The notes under the pieces are model-generated. The model saw only the letters and a list, made by a program, of their open reading frames with translations, was not told the origin of the DNA and ran no database searches. Shown here piece by piece: positions 8,153 through 17,191 of a stretch of 64,000 bases of DNA; within the stretch, counting starts at the first letter, position 1; the number at the start of each line of letters is the position of its first letter. The DNA comes from SYFY01 sp031385325 (GTDB lineage Bacteria > Pseudomonadota > Gammaproteobacteria > Pseudomonadales > Azotimanducaceae), in the NCBI GenBank assembly GCA_031385325.1, contig JANNBJ010000168.1, positions 1-64,000 on the forward strand. The letters run 5' to 3'. Both the position numbers and the translations under genes were made by a program.

Positions 8153-11100
8153 CTACTTCGGTGCGTCGTCTTGTTGTGAAGATGCATTCCCGGTGCCTGA
8201 TGGCCTCGCTTCTTTCGAATCACCATCGACCGGAGAATCCGGTTCATCCGAGGCCACGACCGGCGCAACCGACGGTTGCGTGATCACCGCGACGGGTTCA
8301 GTCAACTTCGCATCGAACAGTTCGACAAACCGCACGTCCGGTTCAGCCAGAGTACCGTGAACGGTGTACTTGGCGCTCGAGAACTGCTCGAGTGGTTTGC
8401 GCAACATGCGTTCACCCACGAGGACACCCAAACCCGCGAGGGGATTGGCCAACGCGATATAAACACCATACCACGGCAGGTTCTTGCTCACCGGCAGGGT
8501 AATCACGAGTTCATTATCGAGAACGCCGGTTGCCATGTTCACTCGGCCGCCAAGCCGAAAATCCGAAGATGTCGACCGGACTTCCATCGGCTTGACGAAG
8601 GTCAGTATGCGGTCCCGCAGATCGATGCCCGCTTCCAGTGTTTCGAATCCAACGCCTTTGCCGATTACATCCGAGAAGTTGAAGTTCAAGCGTTTGATGA
8701 TCGCAGTGAAACTGAAGAGGCTCATGATACGCATTGCACCACTGCCCGATTCAACCTCCAGAAACCGGCCATTCCTGGCCGAAAAATCAACCGCACCAAC
8801 CATGCCGCTTATCGTCACATTCAACGGCGAACCCGACCAGCGAACATCCGCCGTGAGTTGCGCAGACTCACTGGCAACGCTGGGTGCGTAGCGCCACTGC
8901 GGCAGGACCTGCGCAAGATCCTTCATGGTCACCCCACCTTTGAAAGAGCTCATGTCATCGGTTGCGGTCCAGAGCATCGGCGCAGTGCTCTGTATCTCCA
9001 GTCCTTTCACTGATGCAACCAGCGCCTCAATCTGCACTGTGTCGGCAGCAGGCTTGCGAAGATTGAAACGCCATTTGCCAAAATCATCTTCGCCGCGATA
9101 GATCTGTTCGATCTGGACATTGGCTTCCGGCAAGTCCGCAATCAGCGATTCCGACAACGGGTCCTTGTCCTGATGCGGGCCGTAGACTCGAATGTTCGGA
9201 TCGACCGGTTCCGGTGGTTCAGCCGCTGGAAAGCGCAGCACGCCAAGACTGATATCGATCGGCGCAGAACCACCGAATGTGGCCCGCCCTTCGATGTCGT
9301 CACCAAGGAACTCAAACGAGATACGATCATTCGTGGGTTGACCACTGACAATCAGATCGTCAAACGAAAGTTCTCCAATACGCGCACGATCGATTCGCAG
9401 GTCGTCTACCTGCCATCGCTCAAAACCTCGTGCAGCCGAAACACCTCCTGGCTCGCTTTGCCGCCCGAACAACCGGGTCCATTCGGTCAGCTGAAATCGA
9501 TGCAATCGGCCACTGATGCTGACGACGTCTTCTTCGAGATCGATCATGGGGGGCGGTGCGCCAATGCCTATGGCGCCACGTAACGGACTGTCCTTGACGT
9601 GCAACCAGCCCTGCACGTCTCGATACTGAAAGGATATCGCAGAGTAATCAGGCAGTAGTTGAACGCCGACGGTGGAGGGTGTCAGTTCGTCCGCATCCTT
9701 TGCCAGGCCGCGAGGGAGGTCCAGCGTCACACCGTCAAGCTCCGAGGTAATGCTGATCTCTGTGGTTGCGTCCCTCTGGACGGCGATACCGACATCCGCG
9801 TGGTAACTCGTGCGCCCTGTTGCAAACCCCGGATCGGCAAGACCTGCTATCGATAACGCACGGTCATAGGGAAGGTGGCCAGAAGCCTTGAACCACAGAT
9901 GATCACTGCCAGGCTGAATATCCAGCGTCAGGTCATCTCCCCAGAGGGTCCCCGTCAGCGACTCAGCGGTAAGCCCGAAGGGTGTTACAAATTGAATTTC
10001 ACCCTTCAGATCAGCGAATGACAGACGCAGATCAGGGAGTTCAAGCGAAACCGCATCCAGTTCCCCTTCGAGATTTGCCTGGGCTTTTCGGTCCGAATCA
10101 ACCGGACTCTTGAGCGGCACGTCGACGCGCCCACGCAACCGAATCGAACCACCCAGCGCCCACTCCGGTTTGATGAAGCGCATCTGTTCCATGAGTGGCG
10201 AATTTCGAACGAAATCGAGCAACTCGGGGCCGTCGCCAATGGCTTCGAGGTCGATGGTTATGTCTGCAGCCTTGTTCAGCACATCCACTTGGCTGCCGAT
10301 CAAGTCGACTCCCATCGATTTTCCGGAGGTTGCAAGAAATGAAACATCGCTGCCACGCAGCGCCAACTCGCCAGACAGGTTCTCTATGACTGGCCAGTCC
10401 ACGTGATAACGAACCCGCCCCCGCTTCAGACCCGCCCGTATTTCAATTCGCCGCGCATGGTCGACGCCTGCGGATTTCAACTGTCCCTGGAGCGCCAGAT
10501 TCAGATCGGTCAGCGTGCCGGCTGACAGCCCTTCATCCAGCCAGCGCAACAGTCCCTCGTCCAACGTTCGCGGAACAAAGGTTTTCGCCGCCTGAACTGC
10601 GGCCTTTTCAGCCGTCACCAGAAGTGTCATCTGTTTACGCGGCAGAGCTTCAGGACTAGCCACTGCAAAGGAGCCCCGCGTGTTGATCCCGAGCGCTGTT
10701 GCTCTCAAGTCCTGGCCGAGAACTGCTGAGTACCCAGGACGGATCCACACTTGCACAGTGCCTGTCGTGTTGGTTGCGTTCCATCCATGAGCAAACGTTT
10801 CAGGAAAGGCAACTCGGAAATCCTGTTTGGTAATCGTCGCTGCAAAACCCCGGCGATGGCCGACGATTTCCGCACCCGCTTCATGAAGTTCGGGAACTCC
10901 GTTGAAAGCGCGGGTATGCACGTGGGTCAATCTGGCGCCATAGCCAAAATTCCACGGCGGGCCATCATCACGATCGTTTCTGCTGACAAACGCCCACACA
11001 TCGTTTGCTTGTCCGCGAACTGCAAGCCCCTGAAACCACCGATTGATCCGCTCCGTCGGTTCGGTCACTTTGCCGGCAAACTGGTTCACAGCGGCAACGT

Positions 11101-12049
11101 CGAGGTGATCAATCCAGAGTTGTACCTGCTGATCCGCATAGTGGACGTTGACATTCCCGACGCTCATCTTGTCGGTTCCCGATTGCATCGAGACATCACC
11201 ACCTATGCCGCCAATATCATCAGCAACCCAAACACGAAAGTCGGCGCTGGAAGTGAAGTCATTCAACCCATCAGCAGCGACGCGCAGATCCCGGATCGTG
11301 ATGGCTCCGCGACCCTTCTGCTCTCGATGCTGCCAGCTGCCTTCAATCTTCCCTAAGTCAATGGATGCTCCACCCACCAGTGGTGCAGGAATGACAAACC
11401 CATGCACGGCGATGTACCCGTCATGAATAATCGGGCGCAGGAGTGGCACACTGTCGGTTCGATCGATGCGAAGCTCAAGCGAGCATTTCGTGCATTCGCC
11501 ATTAGTCAGACGCACGTCGACGGCATGACGACCACCACGATTGACCCCTGCGAACCGCGTGTCTATGGACTTGGGAACAGCCTCAAGAAAGGTCAGGCGC
11601 AGGGTTCCCGACAACTCATCGCTTTCCAGCAACAGCTCTTCAAGATCAATCGGTGCGGCCCGGTTTCCCCGCTGCATCCCGGCCAACCACCAGCCCTTCT
11701 CTGTTCGAGCCAATGCCAGATGCCCTCCATCAACCTGCGCTCGTCGCATCACCAGCGAACCGCGCAACGCTGATTCAAGCAGGTCTGGCTGCAGAACCAG
11801 ACCTTTCATTTCACCGGCAGGCAGCTGCAGAGAAGCCAGCCGGATAACCGGATTGAGTTGTGACCAGCCGCCCTCTAACCCGGAAATTTCAATGTGCTGA
11901 TCGGCCAGCAGAAGATTGATCCTGTCTTCGACATTGGTGAGCCAGGGCATGAGCAAACGTCCAGTCACCTGGACCAGTGCCAGCAGCACCAGCAGAAAAT
12001 TCACAAGAAAGAGCACCCAGCGAGCTAGCGGATACATCGCAGCCCTCAC
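8153..12049 (-). CDS. yhdP: AsmA-family envelope protein YhdP
   Basis: 1298-residue YhdP-type protein. In E. coli, YhdP and its AsmA-like relatives (TamB, YdbH) are implicated in moving phospholipids between the inner and outer membranes. One N-terminal membrane anchor is seen (residues about 8-35, WVLFLVNFLLVLLALV), then a long repetitive beta-rich body of the AsmA/DUF3971 type, and a C-terminal AsmA_2 region (MRIMSLFSFTAIIKRLNF ... LPWYGVYIALANPLAGLG). The start is GTG at 12049, overlapping the rng stop as GTGA; ATG at 12037 is possible. The tail after about residue 1265 is polar and low complexity. Adjacency to rng is conserved. Confidence 0.93.
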   Translation of the reverse strand: MRAAMYPLARWVLFLVNFLLVLLALVQVTGRLLMPWLTNVEDRINLLLADQHIEISGLEGGWSQLNPVIRLASLQLPAGEMKGLVLQPDLLESALRGSLVMRRAQVDGGHLALARTEKGWWLAGMQRGNRAAPIDLEELLLESDELSGTLRLTFLEAVPKSIDTRFAGVNRGGRHAVDVRLTNGECTKCSLELRIDRTDSVPLLRPIIHDGYIAVHGFVIPAPLVGGASIDLGKIEGSWQHREQKGRGAITIRDLRVAADGLNDFTSSADFRVWVADDIGGIGGDVSMQSGTDKMSVGNVNVHYADQQVQLWIDHLDVAAVNQFAGKVTEPTERINRWFQGLAVRGQANDVWAFVSRNDRDDGPPWNFGYGARLTHVHTRAFNGVPELHEAGAEIVGHRRGFAATITKQDFRVAFPETFAHGWNATNTTGTVQVWIRPGYSAVLGQDLRATALGINTRGSFAVASPEALPRKQMTLLVTAEKAAVQAAKTFVPRTLDEGLLRWLDEGLSAGTLTDLNLALQGQLKSAGVDHARRIEIRAGLKRGRVRYHVDWPVIENLSGELALRGSDVSFLATSGKSMGVDLIGSQVDVLNKAADITIDLEAIGDGPELLDFVRNSPLMEQMRFIKPEWALGGSIRLRGRVDVPLKSPVDSDRKAQANLEGELDAVSLELPDLRLSFADLKGEIQFVTPFGLTAESLTGTLWGDDLTLDIQPGSDHLWFKASGHLPYDRALSIAGLADPGFATGRTSYHADVGIAVQRDATTEISITSELDGVTLDLPRGLAKDADELTPSTVGVQLLPDYSAISFQYRDVQGWLHVKDSPLRGAIGIGAPPPMIDLEEDVVSISGRLHRFQLTEWTRLFGRQSEPGGVSAARGFERWQVDDLRIDRARIGELSFDDLIVSGQPTNDRISFEFLGDDIEGRATFGGSAPIDISLGVLRFPAAEPPEPVDPNIRVYGPHQDKDPLSESLIADLPEANVQIEQIYRGEDDFGKWRFNLRKPAADTVQIEALVASVKGLEIQSTAPMLWTATDDMSSFKGGVTMKDLAQVLPQWRYAPSVASESAQLTADVRWSGSPLNVTISGMVGAVDFSARNGRFLEVESGSGAMRIMSLFSFTAIIKRLNFNFSDVIGKGVGFETLEAGIDLRDRILTFVKPMEVRSTSSDFRLGGRVNMATGVLDNELVITLPVSKNLPWYGVYIALANPLAGLGVLVGERMLRKPLEQFSSAKYTVHGTLAEPDVRFVELFDAKLTEPVAVITQPSVAPVVASDEPDSPVDGDSKEARPSGTGNASSQQDDAPK

Positions 12050-13539
12050 CGAGGCGAGTGGTTTACCGGAATACAGACCAGGTCAAACTGACCAGCCGAG
12101 TAACACGGCTCTACCTGCAGTCGTACAACCCGCTCGATATCGCAGGCGATGGTCGCCAGGAGTTGCGCATCTTCTTCCAGTAGTCGATCAACGACGAGTT
12201 GATTGGCGCGCACGACGTAATCGACACAGCCCGCAGAGGTACCCAGGTGACGTGCGTGATTTGTGATACTGCGAAGAATTTCCACACACGTGGATTCCGA
12301 CGACTTGACGAGCCCCACTCCACCGCAGGCCCCACACGGCGCACACAGCTGTTGTGCCAGTGATTCACGTGTCCGCTTTCGACTCATCTGGACCAGCCCG
12401 AAAGCCGAAAACCCCTCGATCCGAGTCCGCGCAGAATCCCCTTCACAGGCTCGTTCAAGCGTGCGCAGCACCTGGCGTCGATGTTCTTCATCGAGCATGT
12501 CAATGAAATCGATGATGACAATACCGCCGAGGTTGCGCAGCCGCAGATGGCGCGGTATCGATTGCGCCGCCTCGAGGTTCGTGCGGAACACGGTATCTTC
12601 CAGAGACTTCGTTCCGAGATTCGCACCCGTATTGACGTCAACGGTGATCATTGCCTCGGTCTGCTCGATGACTAACGAACCACCACATCGCAACGGCACC
12701 TTGGCATCCAGTGCGCGTCGAATTTCGTCTTCTATGCCAAATCGCTCGTAGAGAGGTCGGGCCTCCGCGTACCGCAGGACACGATCGGAAAATTCCGGTG
12801 AAAATTCGTCGACGAACCGACGCACGCGATCATAGGTGTCCGGGTCGTCGATCGTGATGCCTTCAATATCCGGAGGGACAATGTCGCGCATCGCCCGAAT
12901 CTGAATCGGTAACTCTTCGTATACCCTCGACGGGCAGGGTGATTCCGCCTTGAGCTGCAGTAATCGTTGCCACACTCGAACCAGATAAACCAGATCGGTT
13001 TCCAGGTGTTGTGCATCAACACCCTCCGCAACAGTGCGAGCGATGACCCCGAGGCTGATCGAGTGTTCGGCTCGAATGCCATCGATCAGCGCACGCAGTC
13101 GGTCCCGCTCAGCGGCATCTTCAATGCGCTGTGAAATACCGACGTGAGTGTCGAAGGGCATCAGTACGGCGTATCGGGAAGCGATCGCGATATCCGTCGT
13201 CAGGCGCGCCCCTTTGGTCGAGATCGCATCCTTGCTGATCTGCACCAGCAGCTGCTGGCCTTCATGCAGGCGCTCCCGGATATCCGGCTCTTTCGTGCGG
13301 TCATCGTCTGTGCGTCTGGCCAGGTCGCGCGCGTGTAAAAATCCCGGTCGATCAAGACCTACATTCACAAATGCCGCCTGCATGCCTGGCATGATCCGCT
13401 CGACACGGCCAAGGTAGATGTTACCGGTGAGACTCCCACCACTGGCCCGAGCGATCTGCAAATCGTGGAGCAGTCCGTCGAGCACAAGTGCAACGCGAGT
13501 TTCGAACGGCGTGACGTTGATCAGCAGTTCAGACTTCAT
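12046..13539 (-). CDS. rng: Ribonuclease G
   Basis: 497-residue RNase E/G family endoribonuclease, which matures the 16S rRNA 5' end and degrades mRNA. An S1 domain (NIYLGRVERIMPGMQAAFV) lies at residues about 35-120. The catalytic Mg site is DVNTGANLG and the later IIDFIDM. The Zn-link is CAPCGACGG. The length matches RNase G and the RNase E scaffold tail is absent. The start is ATG at 13539 (MKSELLINV); an in-frame GTG or ATG further upstream would be a longer, unconserved start. It overlaps the maf 3' end by 11 bases and the yhdP start by four. Confidence 0.95.
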   Translation of the reverse strand: MKSELLINVTPFETRVALVLDGLLHDLQIARASGGSLTGNIYLGRVERIMPGMQAAFVNVGLDRPGFLHARDLARRTDDDRTKEPDIRERLHEGQQLLVQISKDAISTKGARLTTDIAIASRYAVLMPFDTHVGISQRIEDAAERDRLRALIDGIRAEHSISLGVIARTVAEGVDAQHLETDLVYLVRVWQRLLQLKAESPCPSRVYEELPIQIRAMRDIVPPDIEGITIDDPDTYDRVRRFVDEFSPEFSDRVLRYAEARPLYERFGIEDEIRRALDAKVPLRCGGSLVIEQTEAMITVDVNTGANLGTKSLEDTVFRTNLEAAQSIPRHLRLRNLGGIVIIDFIDMLDEEHRRQVLRTLERACEGDSARTRIEGFSAFGLVQMSRKRTRESLAQQLCAPCGACGGVGLVKSSESTCVEILRSITNHARHLGTSAGCVDYVVRANQLVVDRLLEEDAQLLATIACDIERVVRLQVEPCYSAGQFDLVCIPVNHSPR

Positions 13540-14122
13540 GCAGACGAGACCGCCAAGTGTCCATACCAAAACTGCGCAACAACGACTCCGTCTCCGCCAG
13601 TGGTAACCCGACTACTGCACTGTAACTCCCGACCAGCCGTTTGACGAATATTCCACCGATTCCCTGGACGGCATACCCACCGGCCTTGTCACTGCCTTCG
13701 CCAGTCCGGACATAACCTTGCCGGGCAGCATCGTCGATCGCAACGAATTCGACCTCCGTGTGTACGACTTCGGTCAGACAGTTGAACCCATTGGTAACAC
13801 AGATCCCGGTGAACACCTCATGGGAACGACCTGAGAGGCGTTTGAGCATTTGAAGGTTGTGGTCCGCGTCCAGCGGCTTCGTCAACAGCTGATCCTGGCA
13901 ACTCACGACCGTATCCGCACCCAGTACCAGCGAGTCGCTGGGGACTAGCGGCAACACTGCAAGAGCCTTGGCTTGCGCCAAACGGCGAACATACGGTTCC
14001 GGCCGCTCGTCTGGCAGCGGGGTTTCATCAACTTCGGCGACACAAATGGAAAACTCGATCTGAAGTTGCCGAAGCAACTCTGCGCGGCGCGGTGAACTAG
14101 ATGCCAGTACAAGGTTGATCAT
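13529..14122 (-). CDS. maf: Maf-family nucleotide pyrophosphatase
   Basis: 197-residue Maf protein, a house-cleaning pyrophosphatase that hydrolyses non-canonical or excess NTPs; the neighbour of mreD and rng is usually the dTTP/UTP-preferring YhdE type. The substrate loop SSSPRRAELL lies at residues 7-16, and VLGADTVVSCQDQLLTKP holds the catalytic Asp. VHTEVEFV and SDKAGGYAVQGIG complete the family signature. The start ATG at 14122 fits the family (MINLVLASSSPRR). It lies between mreD and rng in the conserved order. Confidence 0.94.
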   Translation of the reverse strand: MINLVLASSSPRRAELLRQLQIEFSICVAEVDETPLPDERPEPYVRRLAQAKALAVLPLVPSDSLVLGADTVVSCQDQLLTKPLDADHNLQMLKRLSGRSHEVFTGICVTNGFNCLTEVVHTEVEFVAIDDAARQGYVRTGEGSDKAGGYAVQGIGGIFVKRLVGSYSAVVGLPLAETESLLRSFGMDTWRSRLHEV

Positions 14123-14180
14123 GGGTATTACGTTTCTGATCGCGGCCGCAAACAAACAACTTGTCGCGCTCTGGAAGACC

Positions 14181-14675
14181 CTACTCTACACGGAACTGTT
14201 GTTGCAGCCGCTGCAGGAGCGCATTGGCGAATGGCCAGACCACGGCGCTGACAACGGCGCAGGCCACAATACCAGGCGACACCTCCCGACCTGCCAGAAC
14301 CAGGTGGGCAATGGCCCGCACCAGTTCCGCAAGACCCGCCAAAGCAAAGACGACCACACATTGCTGTACGAGTGAGTACATGCGCAGCCGTTCGTAGAGA
14401 TTCCAGGTGACATAGGTCACCCCGGCCAGAATCATCGCGTTGAGTCCGAGCGGATCGGCGAGTAACACATCAACAAGCAGCCCAAGCGCCCAGGCCCAGA
14501 TCAAACCAAGCCGATGCGGCAGATGCAGCACCCAGAAAAACACAAACACTACGGTCCAGTGAGGACGAAACCAGCCCAGCCACTGAGGTAGCCACTCCGG
14601 CAGATGCAGGACGGTCAGCACGAGGGCAACGAATAAAGTAAAAGCGATGAACCAGCCACCACGGAACGGGTTCAC
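14181..14675 (-). CDS. mreD: Rod shape-determining protein MreD
   Basis: 164-residue integral membrane protein of the elongasome, which links MreB filaments to peptidoglycan synthesis. Five to six hydrophobic segments are visible, beginning with WFIAFTLFVALVLTVLHL; GLLVDVLLADPLGLNAM is the characteristic MreD motif. The start is GTG at 14675, overlapping the mreC TGA as GTGA, so it is translationally coupled to mreC. maf follows after 58 bases. Confidence 0.93.
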   Translation of the reverse strand: MNPFRGGWFIAFTLFVALVLTVLHLPEWLPQWLGWFRPHWTVVFVFFWVLHLPHRLGLIWAWALGLLVDVLLADPLGLNAMILAGVTYVTWNLYERLRMYSLVQQCVVVFALAGLAELVRAIAHLVLAGREVSPGIVACAVVSAVVWPFANALLQRLQQQFRVE

Positions 14676-15625
14676 TCGACCCTCCCTGCTGCAGCCGAAG
14701 GCGCAGGATTACTGCTGGTTTCATCCCGAGGACCATCGCCTGTCCTGCGTGCCTCGTTCGCGATTGCCTCTGCCGGGACTAAGGTGTGCTCCAGAGTGGT
14801 TGGGGTAGGTTCGCCAACCACAACCAGCACATGTCGTGAGCGATCCAGCTGAGCCGCCGGCAGCACTGTCACCACGGCAAAACTGGCGTTGGGATCAATG
14901 CTCACCGCCTGAACGGTACCCACCGGATAACCGCGTGGGAAACGACCACCAAGGCCAGATGTCACCAAAAGATCACCAACCTTGATGTCGGTGGTCACCG
15001 GAACAAACTCAAGCTCAAGTCTGTCGATACGACCACTGCCACCGGCAACACTGCGAACTGCGTTTCGATTGACTTCGACCGGAACCGCGTGGTCCTTGTC
15101 TGCGACCAGCAGAACCCGACTGGTGAACTGACCCAGTTCGATGACTTGCCCGAACAAACCCTCCGAATCGATGACAGCATTGCCTTCGGTAACACCTGCG
15201 TTCACACCCTTGTCAATAATGACCTGCAGTGTGTTGACGGTGGGGACAACGCCGATGATTTCCGCGGCCAGCACCTCCGCCGGCAATCGTGAACGACTGC
15301 CCACCAGCGCCAGCAACCGGTCATTTTCGGCCCGCAACACACGGTACTGCTGTGCCAGATGAGATAGTTCGAGGTTCTCGCGCTCGAGCACTCCATTTCG
15401 AGCATCGATCTGTTCGCGCGTCGCCATCGTCTGCGAGAGGCTGCGACCCAGCAACCAGGGGGACTCGGCGATCACGGTCACCGGGGTGAGCAGTGTCAAC
15501 AGCCAACCCCTTACCGGGTCCAGCAATCGGGTGGCTTGGGCGAGGCCGATCAGCAGCATCGAAACGATCACCAGGCCAAGCAACAAGTACCCTGCGCCGG
15601 ACTCGCGGACAAAGAGCGCCTTAAT
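14672..15625 (-). CDS. mreC: Cell shape-determining protein MreC, probable ATT start
   Basis: MreC, an elongasome protein with one N-terminal membrane helix (LLLGLVIVSMLLIGLAQ), a periplasmic coiled coil (about 75-110), and a double beta-barrel domain (VIGVVPTVNTLQVIIDKG onward). The C-terminal 45 residues are low complexity. Starting at the first common codon (TTG, 15586) would remove the cytoplasmic segment. Reading upstream gives IKALFVRESGAGYLLL, matching the usual MreC opening (K-P-L-F-x-R-x-x). ATT at 15623-15625, preceded by GGGGAACAAC as a ribosome site, is the best start, giving 317 residues; an in-frame TGA lies a little further up. Confidence 0.9.
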   Translation of the reverse strand: MKALFVRESGAGYLLLGLVIVSMLLIGLAQATRLLDPVRGWLLTLLTPVTVIAESPWLLGRSLSQTMATREQIDARNGVLERENLELSHLAQQYRVLRAENDRLLALVGSRSRLPAEVLAAEIIGVVPTVNTLQVIIDKGVNAGVTEGNAVIDSEGLFGQVIELGQFTSRVLLVADKDHAVPVEVNRNAVRSVAGGSGRIDRLELEFVPVTTDIKVGDLLVTSGLGGRFPRGYPVGTVQAVSIDPNASFAVVTVLPAAQLDRSRHVLVVVGEPTPTTLEHTLVPAEAIANEARRTGDGPRDETSSNPAPSAAAGRVE

Positions 15626-15674
15626 GTTGTTCCCCGCAACGATTGCATGCAGCGATCATGATCGCCGCCATGAG

Positions 15675-16715
15675 TTATTCGCCGGAGAACAGGTTTGAAT
15701 TACCCAGCAGTTCCATCATCTCAAGGGCCTTGCCACCACCTCGCGCTACACAGGTCAGCGGATCTTCGGCAACGATGACCGGCAGGCCGGTCTCTTCGGA
15801 TAGCAGGGTATCGAGGTCACGCAACAATGCACCACCGCCGGTGAGCACAAACCCCGTTTCCGCAATATCCGAGGCAAGCTCAGGAGGACATTGTTCGAGC
15901 GCGGACTTCACACCCTGAACGATCATCGACAATGGCTCCTGTAGCGCCTCCAGGATTTCATTGCTGTTGAGCGTGAAAGCGCGAGGCACGCCCTCCGCCA
16001 GGTTGCGTCCGCGAACATCGATTTCGAGAACGTCTTTTTGCGGGTAGGCGGCACCTATCTCCTGCTTGATCCGTTCAGCCGTCGCCTCACCGATCAGACT
16101 GCCCTGGCTACGCCGCACGTAGGCAACAATGGCTTCATCAAATCGATCACCGCCTACGCGGATGGTGTCGGAGTACACCACTCCATTGAGGGAGATGATG
16201 GCGATTTCCGTGGTGCCACCGCCGATGTCGACCACCATGGTGCCGATCGCTTCATGCACAGGCAGTCCCGCGCCGATGGCAGCGGCCATGGGTTCTTCGA
16301 TCAACCGTACATCGCGTGCCCCGGCGGACAGGGCGCTTTCGCGGATCGCCCGTCGTTCAACCTCGGTCGACTTGCACGGCACACCCACCAGCACCCGCGG
16401 GCTTGGCCTGATGAATGAGTTTTCATGGACCTTCGCAATGAAGTACTTCAGCATCTTTTCCGTCACCAGGAAGTCGGCGATGACACCATCCCGCAGCGGT
16501 CGAATAGCCGTGATGTTGCCAGGGGTCCGGCCGAGCATCCGCTTAGCGTCGAGGCCGACTGCAGCGACAGTCTTCTGATTACCCTGAGTGCGAATCGCAA
16601 CCACCGAGGGTTCGTTCAGTACGATGCCCTGATTGCGTACATAGATGAGCGTGTTGGCGGTGCCAAGGTCGATGGCGATATCACGCGAGAACAACCCGCG
16701 AATGAACTTGAACAT
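15675..16715 (-). CDS. mreB: Rod shape-determining protein MreB
   Basis: 346-residue bacterial actin that organises lateral wall growth. Actin-fold nucleotide motifs are seen: phosphate-1 DLGTANTLIYV, phosphate-2 VVDIGGGTTEIAI, and the adenosine motif VLTGGGALLRDLD. Start ATG at 16715 gives the canonical MFKFIRGLFSRDIAIDLG. It heads the mreBCD-maf-rng-yhdP-tldD minus-strand series. A good sigma-70 promoter is seen upstream at 16800-16828 in the space shared with divergent gatC. Confidence 0.97.
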   Translation of the reverse strand: MFKFIRGLFSRDIAIDLGTANTLIYVRNQGIVLNEPSVVAIRTQGNQKTVAAVGLDAKRMLGRTPGNITAIRPLRDGVIADFLVTEKMLKYFIAKVHENSFIRPSPRVLVGVPCKSTEVERRAIRESALSAGARDVRLIEEPMAAAIGAGLPVHEAIGTMVVDIGGGTTEIAIISLNGVVYSDTIRVGGDRFDEAIVAYVRRSQGSLIGEATAERIKQEIGAAYPQKDVLEIDVRGRNLAEGVPRAFTLNSNEILEALQEPLSMIVQGVKSALEQCPPELASDIAETGFVLTGGGALLRDLDTLLSEETGLPVIVAEDPLTCVARGGGKALEMMELLGNSNLFSGE

Positions 16716-16799
16716 GATTGTGCTGTCGCTCGTTTGCTGCTTTCGAGTTCGGCAGGAACTACTGCAGCGAAGGGGGTGCAAAGCCGGTTGGCGTGCGCA

Positions 16800-16828
16800 A
16801 CTCTAATGGCCAAACCACTTTCAATCAA
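16800..16828 (-). promoter_or_regulatory. Predicted sigma-70 promoter for mreB
   Basis: On the minus strand, TTGATT (16823-16828) and TAGAGT (16800-16805) are separated by 17 bases. The predicted start lies about 80 bases before the mreB ATG. It is in the 149-base divergent space between mreB and gatC. Found by eye. Confidence 0.55.
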
Positions 16829-16864
16829 TTAGGCTTTCGAGCCCGTTTTTTCAGTCCGTCGTGT

Positions 16865-17146
16865 ATGGCCGGTATTGATCTTGATCATCTGCTGTTCCTG
16901 GCTGCTCTGGAACTGCCCGAGGCCGAGCGAACGCTTGCGGCGCGGGACCTCGAAGGCATCATCAGGATGATCGACCAGATGCAGGCAGTCGACACCGAAG
17001 GTGTACAACCAATGGCCAATCCTCTGGATGCACGTCAGCGATTGCGCGAGGACTCTGCCGACCCGAACATCGACCGCGACCTCATGCAGAGTACTACCTC
17101 GAGTGTGAAAGATGGTTATTACATCGTGCCCCGCGTGATCGAATAA
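16865..17146 (+). CDS. gatC: Asp-tRNA(Asn)/Glu-tRNA(Gln) amidotransferase subunit C
   Basis: 94-residue GatC, a small chaperone-like subunit that wraps GatA and GatB in the transamidation complex. It opens GIDLDHLLFLAALELP and has the family pattern ... MIDQMQAVDTEGVQPMANPLD and the C-terminal DGYYIVPRVIE. The start ATG at 16865 aligns with known GatC proteins; longer in-frame readings upstream are not conserved. It is the first gene of gatCAB, divergent from mreB as in Pseudomonas. Confidence 0.95.
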   Translation: MAGIDLDHLLFLAALELPEAERTLAARDLEGIIRMIDQMQAVDTEGVQPMANPLDARQRLREDSADPNIDRDLMQSTTSSVKDGYYIVPRVIE

Positions 17147-17191
17147 CCCAGTCCAGCGAAACCATGCGCCACCTCACCGTGTCCAACACTG

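Noticed and set aside
10751..11356. 201-codon plus-strand frame inside yhdP
   Set aside because: Antisense to a continuous, recognisable AsmA-family gene; no ribosome site and no known motif.
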